Origin: Arcuatula senhousia
Taxonomy: Eukaryota > Mollusca > Bivalvia > Mytilida > Mytilidae
DNA length: 64,000 nucleotides
Direction of reading: 5' to 3'
Assembly: GCA_963971305.1 (NCBI GenBank)
Contig: OZ020305.1
Location: 8,031,001 to 8,095,000, forward strand
The notes beneath the pieces are model-generated. The model made no database searches and was not told the origin of the DNA. It saw only the letters and a program-made list of their open reading frames with translations. Shown in pieces: positions 34,307 to 44,936 of the stretch. Made by a program: the position numbers and the translations under genes. Each line of letters starts with the position of its first letter. Within the stretch, counting starts at the first letter, position 1.

Positions 34307-34950
34307 TTAATATGATGCAGGTTAAACCTGTGACGCTCCCGAAGTTTGAACGTATCCTTAAATATTTTACAAGCTAAAATAAGTTTTCAAATATTTATTG
34401 GGCAATTAATTGAAACAAATTCTTGTTCGAAAATAAAAACAAAGTAGCTTTTCTTGTGGGTCCTTTGTGCGCTTAATGACGTCAGGAATTTTCAAAGAAA
34501 ACAGCGTTAAAAAGACGCAGAAAGTCTGGGAAACCGCGCGTGATTTACCGGACGTTGAAGGAAAATTGAGCCCATAGTACAACTAGAATATTGACATTTC
34601 TACCATTATCGCTCCCTTCGGGAGCGTGATTTTGGGGGTTTACCTTTTGTACAATTTTGGATAAACTAGACTTGAGCAATAGAGCGGTTTTTATGACATT
34701 TTCCCGAATTTTTGCCCCCAATTCAATATGGCTGCAATAACCGTGAAAGGGTCTATTGCAAGAATTAATATGATGCAGGTTAAACCTGTGACGCTCCCGA
34801 AGTTTGAACGTATCCTTAAATATTTTACAAGCTAAAATAAGAATGTCCGGGAAACCGCGCGTGCTTAACCGGACGTTGAAGGAAAATTGAGCCCATAGTA
34901 CAACTAGAATATTGACATTTCTACCATTATCGATCCCTTCGGGAGCGTAT
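34307..34950. repeat. Duplicated foldback block, CGCTCCCGAAG family
   Basis: ATTAATATGATGCAGGTTAA through GCTAAAATAAG at 34308-34384 recurs at 34767-34843, and GGGAAACCGCGCGTG through TTCGGGAGCGT at 34529-34627 recurs at 34850-34948. The second copy lacks about 150 bp of the middle. Each copy begins with GACGCTCCCGAAG and ends with CTTCGGGAGCGT, giving a foldback. The 220-codon minus frame 34545-35207 covers this duplication and is probably fortuitous. Confidence 0.6.
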
Positions 34951-35659
34951 GAAATTTTAGAATGGGATTTCAACTTGACAAGCGTGTTTTCAAAGTCGGA
35001 TTTAGAACCGGCGTGCTGGGTGCGCGCACTCCCGTTTGACAGGAAAATTTGGTTAGAAACTGTATGAAACAAGAGTGTCCCAGAAGATTTTTTTTTTAAA
35101 TTGTTCGCCCTCCCGTTTGAAAATTTTTGTATCCGCAACAGACTTGGTGTATCTATAGCCTGTATAGCAAAGAAAAGAAATGACCCTTTCCGACTGTAAT
35201 GGCCCACAGACCAAACGGAAAAAGAGTAACTAATCAGTCACAACGACGGTCACACAATCTATGTTTACTTAATTAAATTTCAAAAAATCTTTTCAGTGTA
35301 TGACAGATAAGACCGATTTGCATTTATTTTTACATCGTCGGAAAATTTTGAAAATGTTCTCGTTATCCTGAAATATTTTGAGATATGTTTTAAGAAGTTC
35401 TCTAATTCTTCATGTATACTTATTTGCTCTTCCACATTGAATAATTTGATCATTTTTCGGGGGAATTTTTATTTATCAATCGAAATCATTTTAGTTCACT
35501 AAGTTTTAGTACAAAACTTTTGCCCTGAGCCTGAAAAAATTAAGACTGGACATATGTGTACCAATAGACAAAAACCCTGTTTCAGCTATAACGGTAATTT
35601 TGAAAATAACTATACAATTAATATTGTTGTCATATTTTTAGAAGACTTAGTAATTGTAA
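34951..35659. other. Non-coding, ambiguous open frame
   Basis: The right part of the 34545-35207 minus frame lies here (it opens MGHYSRKGSFLFF). It matches no family I know and its 3' half is repeat sequence, so I do not call it a gene. The rest shows nothing. Confidence 0.3.
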
Positions 35660-35840
35660 TTCCGTGTACCTATAGCCAAAACCCATCTTTCAGCTAACGG
35701 CACACGTGTACCTGTAGCCTACAGTCTATTAGGTACACGCGTGTATTCGGAGCCTACGCGTAACGGACTACAGGCCTGGTACACGTGTGTATTCGGAGCC
35801 TTCGAGCTACAGGTACAGGCGTGTATTCGGAGCCACTGCC
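35660..35840. repeat. Small minisatellite, GTGTATTCGGAGCC
   Basis: GGTACACGCGTGTATTCGGA-like units at about 35730, 35779 and 35813, plus related TGTACCTRTAGCC phrases upstream. Units are 35-49 bp and irregular. Confidence 0.6.
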
Positions 35841-36279
35841 TAATATTTACTGTGATTTCTGATGCAAAATATTGATTACCACATACAGCTGATTTTTTTT
35901 TACACTCAAATTCCACAATGGTCCTTACATATTTGATTCTTCTGCCTGGCTAAGGACAGGTTTCTTTCCCGATCATTCAGGCGTGGTGCGAGATGACTGA
36001 ATAAAAATAGCAGTTACGCATGCACGTCTTGTACATACAGGCTAAAACTATGGAAGATAGTGCTATCTGAAACGCTTCCATTGTTGGTGTTTGAGAAAAA
36101 CAACCGTATGTCTTAATTGTCTTGTTAACTTCTGTGGAAGTCACTTTCAGATATTTGCTAGATGTTTCCACCTTTCATGTGGGGCCTATGATATGAATAC
36201 ATAGCGTCTCTCTCGAATTTAATGCTTCTCATGATGGATCAGATGGTAGGCCAGGTGCCCCATGTATAGAATGCTTGTA

Positions 36280-36660
36280 GCTATATTTGTTTGGATTTCG
36301 TTTGGTTTTATGCATTTTAAACATATTTTGAAATGGTGGATTTCTTATGTTTGGGTTCTAGTACTACTCCATATCCTTTCATAAATTATTTATTATAGGA
36401 GTTTGTCTCTAATGCCGTGTGGAGTTAGTAGAACAACTCCCCGTGTTTTAAATGTATACTCTTTATTTTGTTAGATATGGTGTACTTGTACATGAGATGA
36501 CTTCTCATACGAACATCTTAATTTATGTAAATTCTAAAACTTAAGGTTTAACTCCCTTCTTCTTATGTTTGTCCTTAGCTATATTTGATTGGATTTCGTT
36601 GGGTTTTATGCTTTTTAAACATCTTTTGAAATGCATGTTTGGGTTTTAGTGCTGCTGATG
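36280..36660. repeat. Short direct duplication
   Basis: AGCTATATTTGTTTGGATTTCG with following sequence (36280-36375) recurs at 36575-36655 with about 10 percent differences. Between and after them (to 36936) nothing else is recognised. Confidence 0.5.
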
Positions 36661-36940
36661 AAGAATAATTTTCCGAAATGACCAAATAGCTCATAAAAAC
36701 TAATAACCGTTGAGTTAATATATGTGTTATAGTCTCATGTTCTTCTTTCATGAATTATTTGTAATAAATCCATTGAAACTGAGTGAAGAGGTCGGCTCTT
36801 CTTTGTTCAGCCTAAAGACTCACCCCTAGCAAAAATTTGCCGTAAACTTACAGTGGTACAACTCTTCCTAATTTTCCTGTGATGTTTAATTTGTCTGATA
36901 TCTCTGGTGAGCCGGTAACCGGTTTGTTATTTCAGTGTAG

Positions 36941-37680
36941 TATCACTGCTTTCAGCCGTGGGTATTACTCACTTGGCGAGAGGTACAGATAGATAATTTG
37001 CTTAACAGCTTTGGGTGGGCTGGGAACTGTGAAATATAGAAACTATGTTTCTACAGTACAAAAGTTTATTACACCGTAAGTCAAAGATTACAATGATATA
37101 TAATTCAACACAATACAATAATCATTTAACTGAAAATCAGACTGAAATAATAAAATATTGTCTTTAACTATTTCTAAATATTTATTCTTATTTTATCTTA
37201 AAATCTCTTATTTAACTTTACTAAATGAAATAGAAAACGATCTGTTAACTATTAACTTTAAATAATAAATCGAAATAAATAAACAAATAAAATTAAATTC
37301 AGATTCCTTAACTAATTACCTGTGAAATATAGAAACTATGTTTCTACAGTACAAAAGTTTATTACACCGTAAGTGACCGGCCGCGGTGTGCAAAACCTTT
37401 TATACCACAGAAACAAGTTTCTGTCGTCATCAAGACCTACTTCAAATATCACGATTTATCTTGAGGACACTTTTCAATTTTCTTCTTACAAGGTACTTGA
37501 TGACCATTTACACTTATCTTGAGAGCTAATAAATTTTATTTCGGACAAACAAACAAGTCAAGGTGACTTTGGTTGACCCTTACAATTTAGTAAACATTTT
37601 CCCATTCTAAATAACCAATACTTGAAAAATTCCTTCATTAAACCCTTATATCAAAAACTAACTAAAATTATTGTCTCACA
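36941..37680 (-). repeat. 3' LTR of the Gypsy element
   Basis: Same 740 bp as the 5' LTR. AATAAA signals on the minus strand occur at 37358-37363, right after the predicted start of transcription, and at 37065-37070 in the second copy of the 54-bp repeat. The latter is better placed to end the transcript. Confidence 0.92.
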
Positions 37681-37696
37681 ATCATTCCCCCCTTCG
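37681..37696 (-). promoter_or_regulatory. Polypurine tract
   Basis: GAAGGGGGGAATGA on the minus strand, directly before the 3' LTR; it would prime plus-strand synthesis. The stretch 37697-38110 between it and the env-like frame has no open frame. Confidence 0.75.
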
Positions 37697-38110
37697 AAAA
37701 ATGTTTTGTCCTCAAAACACAAAAGAAACCCAATGTATATCAATGCACAAAATAGAAACAATTATACATAACACAACAACATTAATATCAATATTTCCAC
37801 AGAAATAGATAACACAAATGATACACATTAATGTCACTGTTTATAGATAAACATCTTTCCTAATAGTTCATTATGTAACGCACAAGTCCTCAAAATGTCC
37901 TTTGGCTATTATTGAAATGTCACTATTCCATCGCCATAACGAATTATACACAAACTACAAATAAACTGACACAACTATTAGTAAAAGACAAGATAAAGAA
38001 AAAATATATACAATTATTCATATATATATAAAATTACATATAACACTTTGCAAACAAGTACGGCCCAAGCAGCACCTGATGCACTCAATAGGCATTGTTT
38101 TTCTGACAGT

Positions 38111-39211
38111 CTAAAAATCTAACGGTGGGTATAAATTATTTTGGGTTGACCTAACATTTCTGTTTTTACCTTTTTTATCTTGATTACACATATTTTCTAA
38201 AGGCATGGCTAATCCTTGGTGTCCTATCAAAATGTATGCGCAAAATGGTTGTGACAAAATTCTCTTTATTCTATTATAGTCAAAAATTCTTACATTTATT
38301 TCATTGCGGACAGTTAAAGATTGCTTTGTCAATTTGTTAGTAATTTTGAAACCAGGCCATTCGACATAAAGTTTAGAAAATGGAAAATTGCCAATAGATA
38401 AATCCTGAATTGTACTTGGAGGGTGAATTTCCCAATAGGATGGACACAGCGGAAACGACATTATTGGAAGTGTTACACATGCACCTCCTGATGTTAATTC
38501 CAAATAGAGTGTAGTGTTGTGTGATTTTCGTTTACATAAGCAAATCAAAACAATTATAAGAAGAACAAAAATCAAAATCCCTATCACTAAAGTTCCATGC
38601 ATCCAGGAAAATTCTTTTAGCATTTCTAAATCAAAATTTGAGGAAGTTTTTGTTGTACTTGAAGGTTTAAAAATGAAAGAAGGTTGTGTTACTGCAGATC
38701 GAACATTGTGCACTTGTTGTAATACAAGTAATGAAGTTTTTAACGATCGAAGTTGTATGCATGTGTATGCAAGACCTAATGTAGCAAGTCCAGTGATAAC
38801 TAATGAGATAATGCTGAGATAACCATTTAAATCAGGCCATGTTTGATTAATTTCTAACTTTCCATCTAACAAAGGTTCGGCTAAAGTTTGAAATATTGTT
38901 TCATCTTTTTTCGCTGCTTTTGCTAACTTTTTTAAACTTAAATGAGATTTCCCATCAATTGCTAGTACACTTTGAAATTCATGATTATACAATTTAAAGT
39001 CTGGAATTTTAATTTCGATAGATTCATTAAAATAAGAATTTCCAAAATACTTTTTTATGTTGTCCATACCAAAAAATTCATGCAAGAGAGCTAAATTTAC
39101 AGGATGTAACCTTGTGACTGAGTCCATACGTTCATAACATTGTACTATATGAGGGTGGTATGTAAATGTTTCAGTTGTAGGGAATATTTTGAACACAAAA
39201 AGAACAACCAT
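38111..39211 (-). CDS. env: Envelope-like frame, C-terminal part with membrane anchor
   Basis: 366 codons in a different frame from the preceding part, overlapping it by 41 bases (39171-39211). Two hydrophobic segments, about residues 132-152 and 206-226; the second is followed by CKRKS and looks like the membrane anchor. A cytoplasmic-side tail of about 130 residues would be unusually long. The ATG at 39209-39211 may be incidental. The split could be an inactivating indel, an assembly error in a T-rich stretch, or a real frameshift site. Confidence 0.65.
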   Translation of the reverse strand: MVVLFVFKIFPTTETFTYHPHIVQCYERMDSVTRLHPVNLALLHEFFGMDNIKKYFGNSYFNESIEIKIPDFKLYNHEFQSVLAIDGKSHLSLKKLAKAAKKDETIFQTLAEPLLDGKLEINQTWPDLNGYLSIISLVITGLATLGLAYTCIQLRSLKTSLLVLQQVHNVRSAVTQPSFIFKPSSTTKTSSNFDLEMLKEFSWMHGTLVIGILIFVLLIIVLICLCKRKSHNTTLYLELTSGGACVTLPIMSFPLCPSYWEIHPPSTIQDLSIGNFPFSKLYVEWPGFKITNKLTKQSLTVRNEINVRIFDYNRIKRILSQPFCAYILIGHQGLAMPLENMCNQDKKGKNRNVRSTQNNLYPPLDF

Positions 39212-40570
39212 CTAACTGTTTTGTAATGTTCGGACATTTCAAATTTACCTTATTTACATTAGTTAAGAGAACTGAAGATGGCGACAATTCGTGTACTGTC
39301 TTTTCTGTAAAATCTGTTAAAACTCTGAAATCACACTTGTCAAATATTAGTGATTTATTATCATGTAACAATGCAAACATACATGTAGAATCGTTTATGG
39401 TTTGAATGGGCAATGACATATCACAAGTAATAAATTTATTAATGTCACAGTTATACAGGGTGTCGTAATTGAAAGTTGTGTAGTGCCTATGGTCAGGAGT
39501 TACGGCCATGTAGTCTGGAAGATTTAATATTTGCGTTGCATGTGTTGTTTTGTTTTGTCGAATTGGGTGAGGATATGAAGCAATTCTATATAAAAGTAAT
39601 TGTGCAGAAAATGAGCTAATTGGAAATTTAAGTGTTATGTAAATTCTAGAATGCTTTCTTGTGAAGAAAAATTTTGCACGTTGATAATATTCATATGGAT
39701 GCGTATAAATTAAATGAAATTGTGGAAAGTTTTTTCTTAGTGTATCCATAATACTTTGGATTGTTATACCTAATGTTTGTTCAGGAAGAATATGTGGAGT
39801 TATGATACCACCTACTAAAGCTTGTAACGAAGAAAGCATGTTTGTAAGTTGAATTTGAATTTCGTTTGCCTTTTCGATTTGATCAATTGAAATAGTTGAC
39901 ATATTTGTTGCTAAGTTCATAAAAAGTGACGTTGACGTTGAAAGTTCGTTTAACATTTGATGATTAAGTTGCATGCCATTTTTTAAATTTTCAAACCTAT
40001 GATTTGCCACTTTCATAAACGAAGAAAAGTGAGATCCATGTTGAGCTAATACATGACTCATTTTCCTATCTCTTTTAATAAGCTCATTTATATGACTGGC
40101 TAAAATGTTTACATCATCCATTGTGGCTGTACCAAATAAAGTTTTACTTAAACTTCCTACAAAACTTAAAAGAGCTCGTCCTTTACGATTTTGTGGTTTT
40201 AAATTAGATTCTGGAAACATTGCAAAAATTTCTTTCAAAGTTTTACGAATAAAAGATTTCCTTCTATGTTTCAAGGCATTAACATTCAAAATAACAGGGT
40301 TAACAAAACGACATTTATCAATTGTTGCTACACATAAAGGTATATCAGGAACTGAAATATTATGAGGTAATTCTATTTCAAATGTATGAAGCCAGTATTC
40401 TTGTGATAAATACAAATTTGGCTGTTTCTGGAAAATTATTCCATAATTAAGTCGATGAATACTTTCCTCGTCTTTGGGCAATCCTACTGTCAAATGACCT
40501 CTAACGCTAACACATGGTAAGATGACAAGAATGAAAATTAAGGGTAGACAGGATAGTCTGGAGATAAGTC
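39171..40570 (-). CDS. env: Envelope-like frame, N-terminal part (F-type)
   Basis: Open frame of about 466 codons ending at 39171, downstream of pol. It begins at a splice-acceptor-like TATATTTTAG (AG at 40571-40572) after a T-rich tract. The first residues read as a hydrophobic signal peptide, yet no ATG lies in frame before or within it. Further in are a basic RKGR site at 103-106 (numbered from 40493) followed by a hydrophobic glycine-containing stretch, then long amphipathic helices. This layout is that of baculovirus F-type fusion proteins, as in insect errantiviruses. The frame closes before any membrane anchor; the anchor lies in the overlapping next frame. Identification is by layout only. 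Confidence 0.7.
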
Positions 40571-40826
40571 CTAAAATATAAAAAAAATAAAAAGTTCAGC
40601 CAAGCAAGTGTTGATCAGACACTTACTATAAATGACCGATTAAAAAAAATCACGTGTCTTTTTGACAAAAATAATAAAAAAAAACAACTGATGCATCATA
40701 CCAGACGAAGCTATCCAGCCCTCAAAATTTCACCTTATCAATTTATATACTTATACATACCTGTGTAACTATACCATAAAAGGTTTTGGAGGCATAGGTA
40801 ATTACTTACCTTTGACATTACGCCAT

Positions 40827-43800
40827 TTACTGTTGGCTTGCCTGGAAAAATTTGTACCCTTGCTTCTTTCTTTTTCGTCTCTTACCTTGCTTTGTAAATC
40901 TAGTATGATATTCGTCTATCAAACTATCTGCAATATTTTCAACTGGTTGCCAAGACGGCGCAGACCCGTCTGTCCATTTACACTTATAATGTACTTTACC
41001 GTTTATACTTTTTCTCGCAAGTAGACGTTCTACTGAATAAGCAACGTCATCGTCATTTTCTTCTTCATCTTGACTCTCTGTATCCTCTTGTGTCTCATAT
41101 CCGTCATTGGAGTTTGAGTCATCATTATTTGTCTGAACTTCAATTTCATCTGCTTTATTCTCAGTGTTTTGAACGTGGTTCTCATCGGGATCAACCGGCC
41201 GTCTCAAGGGTCTCGGGTCCTGGTATAATGTGAGATGCTGAGCATTTATTAACGACTTCACGTATTTTCTATTGCTGCAATTCATCAATTTATATGTATG
41301 ATTCGGTCCTAATTCTGTGATTAAATACGGTCCATCGGATTTGTCCTGTAGTTTTTTCGATAAGCCTTTGGGTATTTTGTATACTCGTAACAATACTTTA
41401 TCTCCTACTCTAAATTCTGGCTCTTTTGCTTTTTTGTCATAATGTTCCTTGTGTTGTATTTGACGGTTTTTAACGTTTTCCGTAGCAATTTCTTTAACGA
41501 TTTTTAATTTATGAATTACCTCTGAAATATGATCTTTAGCTTCCTTAGCCATTGATTCTTTTGGGTTTATTGATACGTCAAATGGCAAATTCATTTCCTT
41601 GGCATAAAGTAGGCAAAATGGTGAATATTCTGTTGATTCAGTTGCCGGCGTCATTCTGAAACTCATCATTATTCCTGGTAGTAGACTTGGCCAATTTTCA
41701 TGGTCCTTGCTGCAATAAGCACGAAGACATTGAGCTAATGTTGAATTCATACGTTCAACAGTTGAATTTGTTTGAGGGTGATAAGAAGACGTAAAATGTC
41801 TTTTAACATGAAAAAGTTCACATAAAGCATTAACTAATTTTGACATAAAAGCTTGACCTCTATCAGAAAGTAAAACTTTAGGAGCACCGTATCTACAAAA
41901 TATTTCTTCATATAAAATTTTAGCAATTGTTTTTGCATCTTGTGATTTCATTGCAAAACATTCTGGCCATCTAGAAAAAGTATCTACCACTAATAATACA
42001 TACCTATATCCTTCTTTAGTTTGTGTTAATTCTAGCACATCGATATGCCATCTTTCAAAAGAATCTGCCACTGGCATTGGCGTTAAAGGTGCTTTTCGGT
42101 TTTTATTTCTTACTTTAATTCTTTGGCATCTATCACATGAACGGACATAATCGTCAATGTCCTGATGCATTCTCGGCCAGAAGTACTTCAACAATAAAGC
42201 TTCGTAAACTCTTTTTGTTCCTAAGTGTGCTCCGCCGTTCTCATTATCATGATACGCTTCTAGTGCTTCAGGTCTTAAAGATTTAGGCAATGCTATCTGT
42301 TGTATCCATTTCTCTTCCTTGCTCATCTTTCTCATTCGACGTTGATACCAGTGATAAAGTACACCATTTAGAATGCTGTATTGCTGACTCATGACGCAGA
42401 TCTTCTTTGCCAATGTTTTGTCTTCAGGCAAAACCTTGTCTTGTAAATAACTGTATATGTCTTTAAAATCAGCGCATGTACGTTGTTTTTCAATTAACTG
42501 TTTTTGTTTCTCTTCTTCGTCTTCAACGTGCGCTGCAATGTCATCTTCATTTTGCAGAACTGATATTGTTGGAATTTCGTCATTTTCGTAGATAAAATGT
42601 ACTTCGGTTATATCTGCTGTTTCAGTAGTAGCATCTAAAACAAATAAATCTTGCTCTCTTGGTCCATCTTCTAACTGGTCCTGTTCTGGGTGTTCCTTTG
42701 GATATTCTCTTCTGCTTAAAGCGTCTGGTCCCTTATTATTTATGCCCTTAACGTGTTTTATATCAAAGGTGTAATGTTGTAACGCTAAAGCCCAACGTAT
42801 CAATCTACCAGATTTGTGTTTGGTTTTCTGTAGCCAACAAAGAGCTTGATGATCTGTGTGTATAATGAACTTTTTATGCGCTAACCATGCATCATTTTGT
42901 TTTATTGCGTGAATAATTGCTAATAATTCTTTTTCCGTTGTATGATATCCTCTTTCGGCTTTACCCAAAGCTCTTCCGCCATACGCTATTACCCTTGTTT
43001 GGTTTTGACTATCTTTCTGTACTAACATGTAACCAATGGCTGTATCTGAGGCATCACATATTAATTCAAATGTTCGATTCATGTCGGCGAATGCCAAGAT
43101 TGGCGCTGATACTAATTTTGTTTTCAAATCATCAAATGCTTGCTGACATTTTGCTGACCAATGAAATTTTCTATCTTTCTTTAATAAATCTGTGAGTGGA
43201 GAAGCTATTTGCGAATATGATTTTATAAACTTTCTAACATAACCACACATACCTAGGAAACTTTTTACTTCTTTGACTGTCTTTGGTACAGGAAAAGATG
43301 TGATAGCCGACGTCTTGTCAGGATCAATTTTGATGCCATGCTTTGAAATGACGTGTCCTAGATACTTTACCTCTTTTACAGCAAACTCGCATTTACTTGG
43401 TTTCAGGGTTAGGTTCGCCTTTCTGAGCAAGTTAAACACTCTCTGTAAATGATCTAGATGGGTATCAAAGTCTTTGCTAAAAACTAAAATGTCATCTACA
43501 TAACAAAGGACAAATTTCCAATTAACTTCTCGTAGTACTTGTGACATGACCATTGAAAATGTCGCTGGGGAGTTTGATAAGCCAAAAGGAAGTCGTAAAA
43601 ATTCATACACTCCCGAATTTGTAATGAACGATGCTTTATGTCTAGTTTCTTGGTCCATCGGAATTTGCCAAAATCCGGAAGCAAGATCTAATACGGAGAA
43701 AATGGTCGCTTCTGCCGCTCCTATTGTATCAAATACATTTTCTAGTCTTGGTAGCGGAAAGTAAATTGGCTTTGTAACCTTATTCAAGTTACGGTAATCG

Positions 43801-44936
43801 ATTGCGAAACGATAAGAATTATCTTTCTTTTTAACTAAGATGACCGGTGAAAACCATGCAGAATTGGAAGGCTGAATAATGTTGTGTTCTAACATTTCAT
43901 CAACTTGACGTTCTATTTCCTTTTGAAGGTGTGGCGGATGTCTGTAAAATGGCATTTTTATTGGAGTAGCATCTCCGGTGTCAATATAATGTTGATAACA
44001 ATCTGTTACACCTAGTTCTTTTAGGTTGTTTGCAAACACCTTTCTATTCGAATCTAAAAACTTTCCAAGTCTCCGTTTTTGTCCGGGATTTAAATCAGAT
44101 TTCGATAAATCGAAGTGGATGTCCTTAACGCCCTTATCTGACCTAATGTTGTTTACGAAACACTCACCTTTCTCGTCTAATGTGTGTACATTATCTATGT
44201 TGTACGATTCGACCTTTGCTATGACAAATCGCCTGGGGAGGTACACATGTTTTGGTGTAGTATTCACTAATCTTACTATGGACTTACCTCTGCCAACCGT
44301 AACCACACATCTTGCAACAACAAGTCCCTTTTCTAACGCCGCTCTAGTAGGCTCTAATAATACCTGATCTCCTGCCATCTGTCTGGATATATGGACTGGT
44401 AAAACAATTTCTGTGCTTGGGGGTAACCTACACGAGTCTATACATCTGGCATACCCTGAATTAGTCTCCAAGAAACATATTTTAGCATTCGTATCTGACA
44501 GATGCATAGTGTTTTGTTGAATATTTATGGTAACATCATTTGATTTCATAAAGTCAACTCCTATTATCAATGAATGGGGAATGTTATCAACCACATGAAA
44601 GTCATAATAGAAATATTTGTCCTTAATTTTTAGTTTTAAATTAGTTTTTCCTAATACACTTAATCGTTGACTACCTACACCTATGACAGAATAAATGGGA
44701 GACCTATTTAATTGGTAATTCCCTAGCGTAATTTTGTGTAAAAATGATTTGGATATTACACTGATATCGCTTCCTGTGTCTACCAAACATTTAGTTGTCA
44801 CGCCATTTACAGTTACAGGTGTTGTATTTTTGTGTAGTAATGTCATGATATTTATGTTTGCTTTTGCTTCGTTTGTGTTTTTCAACCTCTTTCCGTTGTG
44901 CCCGTCCCTCTGGGAAAGAAAGACAGGCGCGCGTCC
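40827..44936 (-). CDS. pol: Pol polyprotein: protease, RT, RNase H, integrase, chromodomain
   Basis: Open from the codon after the gag UAG to 40827 (1369 codons). Numbering from 44885 (a TTG codon): protease LVDTGSD at 34-40; RT with LPFG at 432 and active site YVDD at 462-465; RNase H with D611, E652, D678; integrase zinc site H879, H887, C917, C920; catalytic D949, D1008, E1044 (35 residues between the last two); GPY module at 1185. A chromodomain ends the protein (1281-1330; Y1283, W1304 and W1312 visible, but no aromatic three residues after W1304). The first ATG lies 31 codons into the frame, so expression as a Gag-Pol fusion is likely. All key catalytic residues are present. Confidence 0.93.
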   Translation of the reverse strand, partial: GRAPVFLSQRDGHNGKRLKNTNEAKANINIMTLLHKNTTPVTVNGVTTKCLVDTGSDISVISKSFLHKITLGNYQLNRSPIYSVIGVGSQRLSVLGKTNLKLKIKDKYFYYDFHVVDNIPHSLIIGVDFMKSNDVTINIQQNTMHLSDTNAKICFLETNSGYARCIDSCRLPPSTEIVLPVHISRQMAGDQVLLEPTRAALEKGLVVARCVVTVGRGKSIVRLVNTTPKHVYLPRRFVIAKVESYNIDNVHTLDEKGECFVNNIRSDKGVKDIHFDLSKSDLNPGQKRRLGKFLDSNRKVFANNLKELGVTDCYQHYIDTGDATPIKMPFYRHPPHLQKEIERQVDEMLEHNIIQPSNSAWFSPVILVKKKDNSYRFAIDYRNLNKVTKPIYFPLPRLENVFDTIGAAEATIFSVLDLASGFWQIPMDQETRHKASFITNSGVYEFLRLPFGLSNSPATFSMVMSQVLREVNWKFVLCYVDDILVFSKDFDTHLDHLQRVFNLLRKANLTLKPSKCEFAVKEVKYLGHVISKHGIKIDPDKTSAITSFPVPKTVKEVKSFLGMCGYVRKFIKSYSQIASPLTDLLKKDRKFHWSAKCQQAFDDLKTKLVSAPILAFADMNRTFELICDASDTAIGYMLVQKDSQNQTRVIAYGGRALGKAERGYHTTEKELLAIIHAIKQNDAWLAHKKFIIHTDHQALCWLQKTKHKSGRLIRWALALQHYTFDIKHVKGINNKGPDALSRREYPKEHPEQDQLEDGPREQDLFVLDATTETADITEVHFIYENDEIPTISVLQNEDDIAAHVEDEEEKQKQLIEKQRTCADFKDIYSYLQDKVLPEDKTLAKKICVMSQQYSILNGVLYHWYQRRMRKMSKEEKWIQQIALPKSLRPEALEAYHDNENGGAHLGTKRVYEALLLKYFWPRMHQDIDDYVRSCDRCQRIKVRNKNRKAPLTPMPVADSFERWHIDVLELTQTKEGYRYVLLVVDTFSRWPECFAMKSQDAKTIAKILYEEIFCRYGAPKVLLSDRGQAFMSKLVNALCELFHVKRHFTSSYHPQTNSTVERMNSTLAQCLRAYCSKDHENWPSLLPGIMMSFRMTPATESTEYSPFCLLYAKEMNLPFDVSINPKESMAKEAKDHISEVIHKLKIVKEIATENVKNRQIQHKEHYDKKAKEPEFRVGDKVLLRVYKIPKGLSKKLQDKSDGPYLITELGPNHTYKLMNCSNRKYVKSLINAQHLTLYQDPRPLRRPVDPDENHVQNTENKADEIEVQTNNDDSNSNDGYETQEDTESQDEEENDDDVAYSVERLLARKSINGKVHYKCKWTDGSAPSWQPVENIADSLIDEYHTRFTKQGKRRKRKKQGYKFFQASQQ

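Noticed and set aside
34545..35207. 220-codon minus-strand frame as a gene
   Set aside because: Its 3' half is the duplicated foldback repeat (the same 27-residue phrase appears twice) and the 5' half matches nothing known to me.
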